Numbered from the stretch's first letter, positions 17,000 through 26,837 are shown. The stretch: 64,000 nt of DNA from JAFNGF01 sp964567045 (GCA_964567045.1 CAZMLE010000003.1:1-64000), one strand, 5' to 3'. Translations and numbers: made by a program. Notes: generated by a model from the letters alone, not told the origin.

Positions 17000-18943
17000 A
17001 TGGTAGATAGGAATATAGTCAATAAATTGGGTCTTTCAGAACAGCAGATCGACCAGCAGGTCGGCGAAATGTTCAGTGACGAGGAAAGTCGGTATCTGGA
17101 GCAGGCCCTTACGACCAGGGTAGACTCGCGTCTGCCGGGAACCATTCTTAAAGGGACTATTGTGTCGCAGATCGGCAACGATGTGATGGTGGAGGTCGGC
17201 TTAAAGAGCGAAGGCGTCGTCGATGCGGCTGAATTTGGCAGTCCCGAAGAGATAACACCGGGCACAGAAATTGAGGTCCTTCTTGAGGACACTGATTCCG
17301 AAAGTGGGCTTATCCTCTTGAGCAAGCGCAAAGCCGATGCCATTCGAGGCTGGGAAATGATTATCAATACTAAAAAGGAGGGAGACGTGGTGACGGGCAA
17401 GGTCATACGCCGCATCAAGGGCGGCTTGCTTGTTGACATTGGCGTGCCCGTGTTTTTGCCCGCCTCGCAAGTAGATATTAGAAAACCGGGCGATATCAGC
17501 AGATTCATCGGTAGAGACGTGGACTGCAAGATTCTTAAGATCGATGTCGAGGGCCGAAACATTGTCGTATCGAGGCGCAAGCTCATCGAAGAAGATCGCC
17601 GCACAAGCAAAGAAAAGGTTTTGTCTGAAATTGAGGTCGGTCAGTTGCGAAAAGGCGTTGTGAAAAACATAGCCGATTTTGGCGTGTTCGTGGACTTGGG
17701 TGGCCTGGACGGTCTGCTCCATATCTCTGACCTGAGCTGGGGCAGAATATCGCATCCCTCGGAAGTTGTTCAGCTTGATCAGGAGATCGAATGTTTTGTT
17801 ATCGCAGTCGACAAGGCGAACGAAAAGATTTCGCTGGGCCTGAAGCAGAAGACACCCAGCCCGTGGGAAAGCGTGGAGCAGCGTTATCCGGTTGGGGCGA
17901 GGGTCAAGGGCAAAGTTGTCAACATCATGAACTATGGCGTATTTGTTCGCCTGGAAGATGGAATTGAAGGACTGGTGCACATCAGTGAGATGAGCTGGAC
18001 CAGACGCCTGTCACACCCCGGCGAAATGGTAAGTCTGGGCGATGAAATAGAAGTCGCAGTCTTGAATGTTAACAAGGAAAGGCAGGAAATCTCGCTGGGG
18101 ATCAAGCAGACGGAAACAAACCCATGGACGATAGCTGCCAAGAAGTATCCGTCCGGCACGATTGTCACTGCTAAGGTGCGCAGCATGACCAACTTTGGTG
18201 CATTTGTGGAGATAGAGCCGGGCATCGATGGAATGATACATATTTCGGATTTGAGCTGGACAAAGAAATACGGACATCCCAGTGAGGCACTACAGAAGGG
18301 TCAGGAAATAAAGTGCCTCATTCTGGAAGTCAATGAACAAAAGCAACGAATATCGCTCGGCATGAAGCAGATGACTGAAGACCCCTGGATACGTGCTATC
18401 CCGGAGAAATATATACCCGGGCATATCATCAAGGGTAAGGTGGCAAAGCTTACCAATTTTGGCGCCTTTGTTGAACTCGAACCGGATCTGGAGGGACTGC
18501 TGCACATCTCTGAACTTGCCGACCATAAGATTGACAAGCCTCAGGACGTCGTTAAGCCGGGTGACGAGGTTGAGGTCAAGATTCTAAAGGTTGATAGTGA
18601 CGCCCGCAAAATCGGCTTGAGTCTGAGAAGGGTACAGTGGGCCGCTGAAGAGCACGCGGGCGAAGCCGTCAAGCGTGCCAAACGTGCTGCTGCTCAGAGC
18701 ACGCCTGATACCAAGGCGGCCAAAGTCGCAGAGCCACATGAGGAAGTGACACAAGCCAAGGAAGCTCAGTTGGGTGAGCCAGGTGACCGGCAAGAAGATA
18801 AGACGACAGAGGTACAGGCCAGCCAGGCCAGCGACCTCCAGGTGACAGCCCAGCCCGAACAGAGCCAGGCTCCGGATCAAGAAAGTATGGCACCCCAGGA
18901 TCAAGCTGACAGTGACAATCGCGAGCAGCAGATAACGCAGTGA
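17000..18943 (+). CDS. rpsA: 30S ribosomal protein S1
   Basis: RNA-binding ribosomal protein that helps recruit mRNA to the 30S subunit. I start it at the ATG at 17000 (647 residues), which has GAGGAA ten bases upstream; an upstream ATG at 16946 would run through repeat DNA. Six S1/OB-fold repeats are visible: GTIVSQIGNDVMVEVG, GKVIRRIKGGLLVDIG, GVVKNIADFGVFVDLG, GKVVNIMNYGVFVRLE, AKVRSMTNFGAFVEIE and GKVAKLTNFGAFVELE. After about residue 545 comes an Ala/Gln/Glu-rich low-complexity tail of about 100 residues, unusual in length. The gene is followed by a hairpin terminator. Confidence 0.96.
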   Translation: MVDRNIVNKLGLSEQQIDQQVGEMFSDEESRYLEQALTTRVDSRLPGTILKGTIVSQIGNDVMVEVGLKSEGVVDAAEFGSPEEITPGTEIEVLLEDTDSESGLILLSKRKADAIRGWEMIINTKKEGDVVTGKVIRRIKGGLLVDIGVPVFLPASQVDIRKPGDISRFIGRDVDCKILKIDVEGRNIVVSRRKLIEEDRRTSKEKVLSEIEVGQLRKGVVKNIADFGVFVDLGGLDGLLHISDLSWGRISHPSEVVQLDQEIECFVIAVDKANEKISLGLKQKTPSPWESVEQRYPVGARVKGKVVNIMNYGVFVRLEDGIEGLVHISEMSWTRRLSHPGEMVSLGDEIEVAVLNVNKERQEISLGIKQTETNPWTIAAKKYPSGTIVTAKVRSMTNFGAFVEIEPGIDGMIHISDLSWTKKYGHPSEALQKGQEIKCLILEVNEQKQRISLGMKQMTEDPWIRAIPEKYIPGHIIKGKVAKLTNFGAFVELEPDLEGLLHISELADHKIDKPQDVVKPGDEVEVKILKVDSDARKIGLSLRRVQWAAEEHAGEAVKRAKRAAAQSTPDTKAAKVAEPHEEVTQAKEAQLGEPGDRQEDKTTEVQASQASDLQVTAQPEQSQAPDQESMAPQDQADSDNREQQITQ

Positions 18944-19018
18944 AGCCAAGGATTTCGCTGGAGGCTGTTGAACATATCGGACCAGGCCGAAGATGAAAGG
19001 AGTGGTGGTGAGTATAAA

Positions 19019-19056
19019 AAATAAATGCCGGAACGCTGGTTCCGGGCATATTTATC
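19019..19056 (+). terminator. Hairpin after rpsA
   Basis: An inverted repeat with arms around AAATGCCGGAAC and GTTCCGGGCATATTT, loop GCTG, 75 nt after the rpsA stop. There is no clean T-run, so efficiency is uncertain. Confidence 0.6.
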
Positions 19057-19145
19057 TGCGGAACCTTCATAACCCTCGGCGAATATGCCACTTACGTGTT
19101 TTGACAAGGTTGGTTGAAAATTCATTCATATTTGGTAAAATTTTC

Positions 19146-19175
19146 TTGACCGTAATATAGTCAATCTGGTATAAA
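19146..19175 (+). promoter_or_regulatory. Sigma-70-like promoter of the structured leader / 1577-aa protein
   Basis: TTGACC at 19146-19151 and TATAAA at 19170-19175, separated by 18 bp. The predicted start near 19182 lies immediately before a strong hairpin. The same hexamers with the same 18-bp spacing precede the other LamG gene at 37003. Confidence 0.65.
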
Positions 19176-19181
19176 TGGGTA

Positions 19182-19530
19182 AGTGGAACAAACCTGCGTG
19201 GCAGGTTCTTTGTTCCCTAAGTTGCAGAATCCGTAGGTCTTAGGCAAATCAGTTGCAGAATCATTCAGCGAGTCAAGACAAAGCTGAGAAGGCCGACGAC
19301 TCGCCGGTTGTGGTGTGGATGCAGCCCAGCTAAGGACTCAGCTAGGTCCGTCTGAGCAGGCGGCGGACCCAGCGAGCATTTTACTTAGCCGGAACAGGCG
19401 CATCGTTGGGTGACGATTGCTTGTTTCGTTGAGTTCGCCCAACATACGCAGAAGTTACGGTATTGAGCGGGCGCCTGGCGTTGCGTTCAGAGCCAAGACT
19501 TTGGTTTTACTAAAGTGAAGAGAGGAAGGG
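19182..19530 (+). ncRNA. Candidate structured leader or ncRNA
   Basis: Right at the predicted transcript start a hairpin pairs GGAACAAA (19185-19192) with TTTGTTCC (19209-19216), with CCTGC/GCAGG nested inside. About 300 nt of GC-rich sequence with further local pairings follows, e.g. GTCCG...CGGAC near 19346-19369 and CATCGT...ACGATTG near 19400-19421. No ORF fits. I could not match it to tmRNA, RNase P, 6S or a known riboswitch. It may be a free RNA or a 700-nt 5-prime leader of the next gene. Confidence 0.3.
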
Positions 19531-19883
19531 TGTTATTTGAGGAGACTTCTTATTTCTCACCGACGATTATGAAGCCCTGCGGGCGCAAACCATCAAGGTG
19601 ATGATCCAGGAACCCGCGACCCCGACTTGTCGGGGCTGGGGCTCGGTGGATTTGTTTTGCTGTGGGGCAGAAAAGCGTCGAGTTGAGAGTTGAAAGCGAA
19701 CTCCTCAAAGACTCAGTCACATACAAGCACAGGAAATGGTGAAGACATTTTTGATGCTTGTTTTGTTGAAGGTTGTTTAAGACAGGCATAAGGGTCAAAA
19801 CTCTTATCCTGGTCAAAAACAACGTGTGTTTTGGCAGGCAGCCAAGACTAATATAACTTGTAGGTTGAGATAGGAGAACTATT

Positions 19884-22800
19884 ATGTGGAAGTTATCAAT
19901 TTCAGTTGTGGTCCTGTCCACCTTGTTATTGAGCGCAATGACACAGGCAGCTTTTTTTGATGTTACCGCCCCAGGCAATACCGTCAAGGGTGTTCCGGAC
20001 GACGGAGATTGGCCTGGTGGGGAAACACCGCCCTTAGCGATCGATGATAACCTCAACACGAAGTATCTGCATTTCAAAGGAGCGATTCAGACCACTGGTT
20101 TCTGCGTTACACCATCACTTAGCGGGATGGTTGTTACTGGACTGACTTTCACTACAGCGAATGACTCTCCAGAACGTGACCCAATTGCGTATGAGCTCTC
20201 TGGTTCTAATGACAGCATCGATGGGCCGTATACGCTGATTGCCAGTGGCGAAATCGTCGATTTCAAGCAGGCGGATGCGTGGGCGCGCTACACAATGAAT
20301 AAGACGCCGATTTCGTTCGCTAATGCGGTAGCATACGCTCACTATCAAGTTCTATTCACAGCCGTTCGAGACGCCGCAACAGCGAATAGTATGCAGATCG
20401 GCGAAGTTGAACTATTAGCAGAAGTAACTTTGCCTGCCGGAATCGGCCACCAGGATGTCGGCAATCCCGCATTGGCCGGCAGTGTTTCATACGACCCCGT
20501 CGCTGACGCCTGGACCATTAGAGGCGACGGCAGCGACATCTGGGGTAGTTCCGACCAATTCCAGTTCGTGTTCCGGCCGCTGGCCGGCGATGGATCGGGA
20601 ATCGTCCGCATCGCCAGCATGAATGTTACAAACGAGTGGGCGAAGGTTGGTGTGATGATCCGCGAGACGCTGGCCGGTAATTCCAAGCACATGATGGTGT
20701 CGATGACGGGTACGCATGGCGCCCAGACCGTTTGGCGTCAAGATACCGGCGGCGAAAGCCAGAGCGTGGAGCTGCCAGGCGTTACGTTACCGCTGTACGT
20801 CAAGATAGAGCGCGTCGGCAACACAATTAGCACTTCCACGACGTGGGACCCCGCGTTCTGGATTCCGCAGAAAACGCTGGACATCCCGATGAACGCAAAC
20901 GTTTACATTGGGATGTTCGTCTGTTCGCACGATACGAGTCGCCTGTGTACGACCGTGTTCGACAAGGTCACACTCACTGCTCCGGCGTACCTACCGGCTT
21001 GGGCGATGAGCCCGCTTGATGGCACGTTAATAGAAGACCTCGCAGCAGGTGTGACACTTAGTTGGATGCCTGGAGATACCGCCGCTTCGCACGATGTGTA
21101 CCTCGGCACCAGCAGTCCGCCCGCGTTCGTAGGCAACCAGACGGCGACGACCTATGCTACGGGAGCCCTACAAGGCGGCAAGGTTTACTACTGGCGGATT
21201 GATGAGGTTGAAGCCGACGGCGTGACCAAACACGCTGGCGCAGAGCAGAGCTTCAAGACTATTCGCGAAGGAACGGGTACGATTCTGCGTGAGGTCTGGG
21301 AAGGTATCGGTGGAACGGTCGTTTCGGACCTGACGAACAATGCGAACTACCCGGCCAACCCGTCGTGGAGCGATGAGATAACGTCGTTCAATGTGGACGA
21401 CTTTGCAGACAATTTTGGCAGCCGAATTCACGGCTGGCTCCTTCCGGAGACCTCGGGCGACTATACGTTCTGGATCGCCAGTGACGATGCCTCCGGCCTG
21501 TGGTTGAGCACCAGCGACAGTCCGGCCAACGCGGTCAGGATCGCAGGTGTGGACGGATGGACCGGCAATCGGCAGTGGGACTCGTACGCTACCCAGAAGT
21601 CCGCACCCGTCTCGTTGACAGGCGGGAAGATGTACTACATCTCGGCCTTGTACAAAGAAGGCGGCGGCGGTGACAACTGTTCCGTGGCCTGGGAAGGGCC
21701 TGACAGCCCGACGCGAGGCGTCATTGGCGGCTATTACCTCATGCCATTTGAGAACCTATACGCATGGGGCCCGAGCCCGGCTGACGGCGCCACAGAGGTA
21801 GGGATGTCACCTACTCTTAGCTGGTTACCGGCAGTTGATGCCGTTTCGTACGATGTGTACCTCGATGGTGCGCTGCTGGCCCACACGGCAGATACCACCT
21901 TAGCTGTTGGCCCGTTTGACCTAGACTCGGCCCACAACTGGCGGGTCGATGTGGTCACTGCGAGCGAAGTTCGGACAGGTGTCCTCTGGAGCTTCACGGT
22001 TGCAAACTATCTTGTCATAGACGATTTTGCCTCCTACGATGCTCCGTCGGAACCAATTGCTCCACAGATGGTCGTCGGGGACGTCGCCCCCATCTATGGT
22101 CCTATGCGGCTGCACGCTAAGTTTGACGAGACGAGCGGCCTGACCGCAGCCGATAGCAGCGGTAACGGCAATACCGGCACTTTGGTGGGCATGGGTGCGG
22201 ACCAGTGGGTTGCAGGAAAGAAGGATGGCGGCCTGGACTTCCGGGGAGCCGCAGGAGCACCAAACTACGTCGATTGTGGCAGGGGCCCCAGTTTGAACGT
22301 AACGGCAGACTTCACCCTTGCAGTATGGGTGCAATTGGCCCCGGGCAACGACGGCAAATACGGCGGCATAGCAGGCAGATTGTTGTCAACCGACCTATAC
22401 CAGGGCTTCGGCTTGGTTAGACACTCCAGTAACGTCTTTCGCCTGTGGGTAGGCGACGGCACAAGTAATCTAAGCGGCGTCAGCAGTAACACAAGCTATA
22501 CCGACACCGCGTGGCATCACGTCGCCGGAGTGAGAAAGGGCGGAACTAACTACCTGTACGTTGATGGAGTTAAACAGACTGAAACAACAACTACGGCGTT
22601 TGTGCCAAGCCCAGACTTCTTCCACATTGGTAGGCAGTACAGCAGCCTGGATGACAGGTACTTCCCAGGCGTCATTGATGATGTGCGGCTCTACGACTGT
22701 GCTCTGACGGATGCCCAGATTGCGGGCCTGGCCGACGGTACTCCGTCGCAGCCAATTCCTCCACAGACGGTCGTCGCGGGCGGCGGATCCCTCTATGCTC

Positions 22801-24617
22801 CTATACGGCTGCACGCTAAGTTTGACGGTAACCTGGCCGACAGCTCCGGCAACGGAAAGAATGGCACCATGGTTGGCGGCGCCCCAGTCTTTGAGGCTGG
22901 TAATATTGGACAGGCCATTCACCTCGATGGCGTCAACGACTTCGTGCTGTTCGGCCCTGTTGGCATAAGTGGGACTGCTCCGAGGACGGTTGCCGCCTGG
23001 GCAAAAGGCGATGTCTTAGCCGGCTCTATGGTCGACTGGACCAACATCTTTGGCTTCACCGGTCCAGGTGGATGCGATGGACACTTCGATCTCGAGGTCG
23101 TCAATGTTGGAGGCGTTCGCGCCTACGGTGTTCACTGCTACTGCTACGAAGCGATCATAATGCCGATCGATTTAGAGTGGCACCACCTGGCGGCCTCGTA
23201 TGATGGAGTAACGATAAGGTATTATGGAGACGGCAAGCTCGTCGGCGCTGATAGCAGCAGAGTGCTGGCTACCCCTGACAATGTCCGTGCGGGCAAGCGT
23301 GTCGATACCGGCGGTTTCTTCCGCGGTATGGTCGATGATGGCCGCATCTATGACTATGCTCTAACGGACGGCCAGATTGCGGGCCTTGCAGGTGTGGTTC
23401 CCACCAGCGTGATAACTGACAACTGGTCGGCTATGGGTCTGGTGGACCTGATTCTTGACGGGGGCGCAATGAGGGTTGACACCTATGCTTTGCCTGGTTT
23501 GCGCTACTATGTCGGTGAAGTCAGCCGCGCTACTCCATTTGCGGATCTGACCACAGGCGGTGCTAACGCATTGTCGGTGATGTTCCGCGGTGATCCGGGC
23601 AACGTTGCCAGGCTTATGTACTTGGCCTTGGCAGATAGTGACGGCGGCAGTGCATACGTGCTGTACAACGGCGATGTGGCTAACCTGGCTAAGGCAGAGT
23701 GGCAGGAATGGAATATCGACCTGCAAGACTTTGCCGGTGTGAACCCAGCCAAATCCAGTGAGATCGGTATCGGCCTGGCTGGCCTGGACGGCGGCGTCAA
23801 GGCCGATATTATGCGCTTCGATGACATCAGGGTCTATACGGGCAGATGTTTTCCTTGGCTGAGAAAACCTGCAGCCGACCTCAACAATGACTGCAAGGTG
23901 GACCTTGGAGACGTTCAGGTAATGATCGACGCTTGGGGTCCCATAACGCCCACCTATACGATTGAAGGTGACGGCGCAGACATCTGGGGCAACGCGGACG
24001 CTTTCCGCTACGTGTACAAGGAGTTGGCCGGCGACGGTCAGATAGTCGCGCGTGTCACCAGCATAGAGCGGACAGACGATTGGGCCAAGGCAGGTGTGAT
24101 GATTCGTGAAACCCTCGATGCCGGCTCAAAGCATGCGTTCTGTTGCATGACGCCAGCAAATGGTAAGTCCTTCCAGAACCGAACGGCGACGGACGGAGGA
24201 TCGTTTAACTCCAACACCGGAGGCTATGTAGCTCCTTACTGGGTTAAGTTAGTGCGCGAAGGCAACCAGTTCTCGGGTTACCATTCTCCCGACGGCGTTA
24301 ATTGGGAGCTTCAGGCTGCGAGTGGCGAAACCCCCAACCCGCAGACCATCGACGTGGCCGCGAATGTTCTGATTGGCCTGGCTGTTACGTCGCACAACGC
24401 CGGCCTGTTGAGCACGTGTACGTTCGACCACGTGAGTATCAATGGCATCCCCGCACCGGAGTTGACCAGCGCTGATATCGGCAGTACTCTTGCCGGTAGC
24501 TCGGCCTCGGCCGTGATACCCTCACCCGCTGATCTCTACCCGGACAATGTAGTCAACTGGAAGGATTTCTTTGTCCTGTTGGATGGTTGGCTCGAAGTGC
24601 AAATGTGGCCATATTAA
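19884..24617 (+). CDS. Giant secreted multidomain protein (F5/8C-like, PA14, two LamG, dockerin-like)
   Basis: The 1577-residue protein starts at an ATG after GGAG and has a 23-residue signal peptide. Approximate domain order: discoidin/F5-8C-like (25-185); DUF1349-like beta-sandwich (186-360, WTIRGDGSDIWGSSDQF...WAKVGVMIRETL); Fn3-like (370-455); PA14 (460-615, FGSRIHGWLLPETSGDYTFW); Fn3-like (622-705); LamG (735-940); LamG (968-1165); carbohydrate-binding-like beta-sandwich (1170-1322); dockerin-like Ca loop DLNNDCKVDLGDVQVMIDAW (about 1330-1349); second DUF1349-like (1355-1520, TIEGDGADIWGNADAF). It ends in a half dockerin finishing WLEVQMWPY. There is no catalytic domain that I recognise. 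Internal duplications are evident (both LamG, both DUF1349). Inferred role: adhesion or polysaccharide binding at the cell surface. Confidence 0.88.
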   Translation: MWKLSISVVVLSTLLLSAMTQAAFFDVTAPGNTVKGVPDDGDWPGGETPPLAIDDNLNTKYLHFKGAIQTTGFCVTPSLSGMVVTGLTFTTANDSPERDPIAYELSGSNDSIDGPYTLIASGEIVDFKQADAWARYTMNKTPISFANAVAYAHYQVLFTAVRDAATANSMQIGEVELLAEVTLPAGIGHQDVGNPALAGSVSYDPVADAWTIRGDGSDIWGSSDQFQFVFRPLAGDGSGIVRIASMNVTNEWAKVGVMIRETLAGNSKHMMVSMTGTHGAQTVWRQDTGGESQSVELPGVTLPLYVKIERVGNTISTSTTWDPAFWIPQKTLDIPMNANVYIGMFVCSHDTSRLCTTVFDKVTLTAPAYLPAWAMSPLDGTLIEDLAAGVTLSWMPGDTAASHDVYLGTSSPPAFVGNQTATTYATGALQGGKVYYWRIDEVEADGVTKHAGAEQSFKTIREGTGTILREVWEGIGGTVVSDLTNNANYPANPSWSDEITSFNVDDFADNFGSRIHGWLLPETSGDYTFWIASDDASGLWLSTSDSPANAVRIAGVDGWTGNRQWDSYATQKSAPVSLTGGKMYYISALYKEGGGGDNCSVAWEGPDSPTRGVIGGYYLMPFENLYAWGPSPADGATEVGMSPTLSWLPAVDAVSYDVYLDGALLAHTADTTLAVGPFDLDSAHNWRVDVVTASEVRTGVLWSFTVANYLVIDDFASYDAPSEPIAPQMVVGDVAPIYGPMRLHAKFDETSGLTAADSSGNGNTGTLVGMGADQWVAGKKDGGLDFRGAAGAPNYVDCGRGPSLNVTADFTLAVWVQLAPGNDGKYGGIAGRLLSTDLYQGFGLVRHSSNVFRLWVGDGTSNLSGVSSNTSYTDTAWHHVAGVRKGGTNYLYVDGVKQTETTTTAFVPSPDFFHIGRQYSSLDDRYFPGVIDDVRLYDCALTDAQIAGLADGTPSQPIPPQTVVAGGGSLYAPIRLHAKFDGNLADSSGNGKNGTMVGGAPVFEAGNIGQAIHLDGVNDFVLFGPVGISGTAPRTVAAWAKGDVLAGSMVDWTNIFGFTGPGGCDGHFDLEVVNVGGVRAYGVHCYCYEAIIMPIDLEWHHLAASYDGVTIRYYGDGKLVGADSSRVLATPDNVRAGKRVDTGGFFRGMVDDGRIYDYALTDGQIAGLAGVVPTSVITDNWSAMGLVDLILDGGAMRVDTYALPGLRYYVGEVSRATPFADLTTGGANALSVMFRGDPGNVARLMYLALADSDGGSAYVLYNGDVANLAKAEWQEWNIDLQDFAGVNPAKSSEIGIGLAGLDGGVKADIMRFDDIRVYTGRCFPWLRKPAADLNNDCKVDLGDVQVMIDAWGPITPTYTIEGDGADIWGNADAFRYVYKELAGDGQIVARVTSIERTDDWAKAGVMIRETLDAGSKHAFCCMTPANGKSFQNRTATDGGSFNSNTGGYVAPYWVKLVREGNQFSGYHSPDGVNWELQAASGETPNPQTIDVAANVLIGLAVTSHNAGLLSTCTFDHVSINGIPAPELTSADIGSTLAGSSASAVIPSPADLYPDNVVNWKDFFVLLDGWLEVQMWPY

Positions 24618-24678
24618 CGCAAGGCTAAATGGATTCTCGCTCGTTTGTGCGGGAATCACGTAAGGATTTGGACGAATT

Positions 24679-24725
24679 CGGGGCCTGTACTGATTGGGTT
24701 CCTGTTGAACCTGTACGGGCCCCGG
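24679..24725 (+). terminator. Hairpin after the 1577-aa protein gene
   Basis: Arms CGGGGCCTGTAC (24679-24690) and GTACGGGCCCCGG (24713-24725), one mismatch, 62 nt after the stop. No T-run follows, and the PEP-CTERM gene starts 32 nt later, so it may stabilise the mRNA end or attenuate read-through. Confidence 0.55.
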
Positions 24726-24756
24726 TTCAGCCAAAAGCGTTTTTGGAGGATAAGAA

Positions 24757-25671
24757 ATGATGAAAAGATTGATTTATTTAGTTTTGGCAGTTGCGTTTTG
24801 CCTGACCTCGCCGGTCAACGCCCTAAATATCATCTGGGTGTCGGATGCGTCTACGCCCGCGGCTGACTTTGCAGCGGGTAAGACGGTAGATCCAGCCTGG
24901 CAGGCCGTTACCGAGCCGTGGGACCAACTGTGGGTGGACGTGCTGAAGGCGGCAGGGCACAACGTTGATTACACCCTGGGTGCTGCGCCCGGCAACGGAT
25001 ACTGGCGTACACTGGACGCGGACAAAATAGCAGCTCTGAACGCTGCGGACTGCGTGATTATTAGTCGCGGCACCAGCAGCGGCGATTACAATAACGGTGA
25101 TGAGCGGACGCAGTGGAACTCCATCGGCACGCCGATGATTCTGGTGACTTCATACCTTGCCCGGTCTAACCGTTGGAAGTGGTTTAACACCGACTCTTTG
25201 ACCGACGGCGCTGATGCTCCGCTGATGGATGGCGCGCCTCCCTTTGACGCCCTGATTGATGATCTTGACGTTCTCGACGAAACCGTCGGTACGGGCAACA
25301 CTTCTTTCATAAGAGCTAAGGATGCTGGCAATGGTCTGGCGATCGCGGTGGTTGACACTGACTACCCCAACACAGCAGGAGGAGGGATCGACGACCTTGC
25401 CGGCAGTATCTGGATGGCTATATGGGACAAGGGAGAAGAGTTCTACGCTGGGGCCGGCCAGACCGCGGGTGATCAGCGGACGTACTTTTCCGCCGGAACG
25501 TGGGAAGGTACTGACGCCGCAGGTGTGTATTGGGGGCAAGGAATGTACAATTTGACCCCCGAGGGCGAAGCCATGTTCGTCGCGGCTGTCGCCACTATAC
25601 CTGAGCCGGCAACAATAGCTTTGCTGGGTCTGGGAGGATTGGCTCTCCTGGGGAGTCGCAAGAGACGCTAA
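24757..25671 (+). CDS. PEP-CTERM sorting domain protein 1
   Basis: A 304-residue exported protein with a GGAGG ribosome-binding site, a signal peptide ending near NALN, and a C-terminal PEP-CTERM signal: the PEPATIALLGLGGLALLG motif and transmembrane stretch followed by SRKRR. Exosortase is known to recognise and cleave this signal in Gram-negative bacteria. The body (IIWVSDASTPAADFAAGKTVDPAW...) looks like a ThuA/glutamine-amidotransferase-like fold with DCVIISRGTSSGDY, but no function can be assigned. No exosortase gene lies in the window. Confidence 0.85.
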   Translation: MMKRLIYLVLAVAFCLTSPVNALNIIWVSDASTPAADFAAGKTVDPAWQAVTEPWDQLWVDVLKAAGHNVDYTLGAAPGNGYWRTLDADKIAALNAADCVIISRGTSSGDYNNGDERTQWNSIGTPMILVTSYLARSNRWKWFNTDSLTDGADAPLMDGAPPFDALIDDLDVLDETVGTGNTSFIRAKDAGNGLAIAVVDTDYPNTAGGGIDDLAGSIWMAIWDKGEEFYAGAGQTAGDQRTYFSAGTWEGTDAAGVYWGQGMYNLTPEGEAMFVAAVATIPEPATIALLGLGGLALLGSRKRR

Positions 25672-25707
25672 TCCTGCTTGTGAGAGTTAGGATTTGTATC
25701 AGTTCGG

Positions 25708-25745
25708 GCCCCCGCTCCTGTCTTCCGCCAGGAAGACGCGGGGGC
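25708..25745 (+). terminator. Long perfect hairpin between two PEP-CTERM genes
   Basis: GCCCCCGC (25708-25715) pairs with GCGGGGGC (25738-25745), and GTCTTCC (25720-25726) pairs with GGAAGAC (25731-25737) around a GCCA loop. Together these make a 15-bp stem with a small bulge. It lies 36 nt after the first PEP-CTERM gene and 30 nt before the second gene's start. Confidence 0.6.
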
Positions 25746-25775
25746 TCGAACGGCTATCGTTGGAGGAGGCTTGTT

Positions 25776-26837
25776 ATGAGAAAATTACTTACTGTTTTGT
25801 TTGTTGTATCGGCGGTCGGATTGACTTCCGGTGTGGTTTATGGCGGCCTGGCTTATCCAGATCCTGTGGGCGGCTGGACTTATGTCTATGATGGCTCGGC
25901 GGCCAATGCCGCTGTTACTACGTCTCTGGATGGGACGTGGGACCACAAAGACGCCGGTAGCGGTGGTTCGGATGCCTGGGATGGTGCATCTATCGGGATG
26001 CCTGGCAGTGCGCCTGGCGGTGTCAGCGTGCTTAGCGAACAGGTGACAGCCGGCCCGACGTACCTTACGTATTTGCGGATGCAGGACCCCGGCGACCCGA
26101 GAGACTACGCGATGCCTGACCCGAGCAACCGCAAGATATATTTCGGCCACAGCATCACGAAGGAAATCGGAGCGTTAGGGGATGCCATTCTGGATGTGGG
26201 TGTGACCATTTCGTTCCGTGCCCGTGTCCCGACCAGTGGTCTGCTGGATAGCCTGCACCCGGACGGCGGTAGCGGGATAGTGCCGTACCCGGCCGCGGGT
26301 GATGGATATGTAATCCACGATGGCGGCAAGGGCAACTTCGGCGTCCGCCAGCTCACAGGCGACAAGACCGTTTCTTTTGCCTTGGCTCTGGCTACGGACG
26401 ATACCGGCACTGTGGATGAAATGGCCGGCCGGCAGGGCTTAGTTATGAATAAGCTCAACGGCGCCGCAGTTACCGGCGTCGTGGACATGCAGGGAGATGA
26501 GGCTGGTACAGTCAATATCCTGGAGCTTGACCCCACACAGTGGCATGAGTTCTGGATCACCATTCAGGCCGATGGTACGGGAACCGGCACACATTTGGCC
26601 ACTATTTCTGTTGATGGCTCGCTTGTGCAGCACAAGTTCTACCTGACTGCCGGCGACGGCAACGAATATGACGACAGCTACATCGCTATCGGTGTTGGCG
26701 CAACGCCGCAGAGCGGGGCGATCGATATAGACTTCTTCGCCTATGCTCCCGGTGTTATCCCGGTTCCTGAGCCGGCAACTATGCTCCTATTGGGGCTTGG
26801 CGGATTGGCTCTGCTGGGTGTTCGCCAGAGACGCTAA
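25776..26837 (+). CDS. PEP-CTERM sorting domain protein 2
   Basis: A 353-residue exported protein from the ATG at 25776 (GGAGGAGG ten bases upstream); a longer frame from 25680 would translate the preceding hairpin. Signal peptide to about VYGG. The body looks like a LamG-like beta-sandwich (KIYFGHSITKEIGA, VGVTISFRARVPTSG, HEFWITIQADGTGTGTHLATI). It ends VPEPATMLLLGLGGLALLGVRQRR-like, a PEP-CTERM signal very close to that of the neighbour upstream. It probably goes to the same surface or exopolysaccharide matrix (inference). Confidence 0.86.
   Translation: MRKLLTVLFVVSAVGLTSGVVYGGLAYPDPVGGWTYVYDGSAANAAVTTSLDGTWDHKDAGSGGSDAWDGASIGMPGSAPGGVSVLSEQVTAGPTYLTYLRMQDPGDPRDYAMPDPSNRKIYFGHSITKEIGALGDAILDVGVTISFRARVPTSGLLDSLHPDGGSGIVPYPAAGDGYVIHDGGKGNFGVRQLTGDKTVSFALALATDDTGTVDEMAGRQGLVMNKLNGAAVTGVVDMQGDEAGTVNILELDPTQWHEFWITIQADGTGTGTHLATISVDGSLVQHKFYLTAGDGNEYDDSYIAIGVGATPQSGAIDIDFFAYAPGVIPVPEPATMLLLGLGGLALLGVRQRR

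Larger units (their letters stand above)
18944..19883. other. 940-nt gene-free region
   Basis: Contains the rpsA terminator, a sigma-70-type promoter, a 5-prime hairpin and a long GC-rich leader (separate entries). A CCCCGAC...GTCGGGG palindrome sits near 19618-19637. The last 150 nt before the 1577-residue protein are AT-richer and hold its GGAG ribosome-binding site. No ORF with coding character was found. Confidence 0.6.

Noticed and set aside
19182..19883. Group II intron, tmRNA or RNase P RNA
   Set aside because: No domain V-like hairpin, no tag-peptide frame and no RNase P core motifs were seen.
19550..20077. 175-codon minus-strand frame
   Set aside because: Overlaps the start of the giant protein and a palindrome; no coding features or ribosome-binding site.
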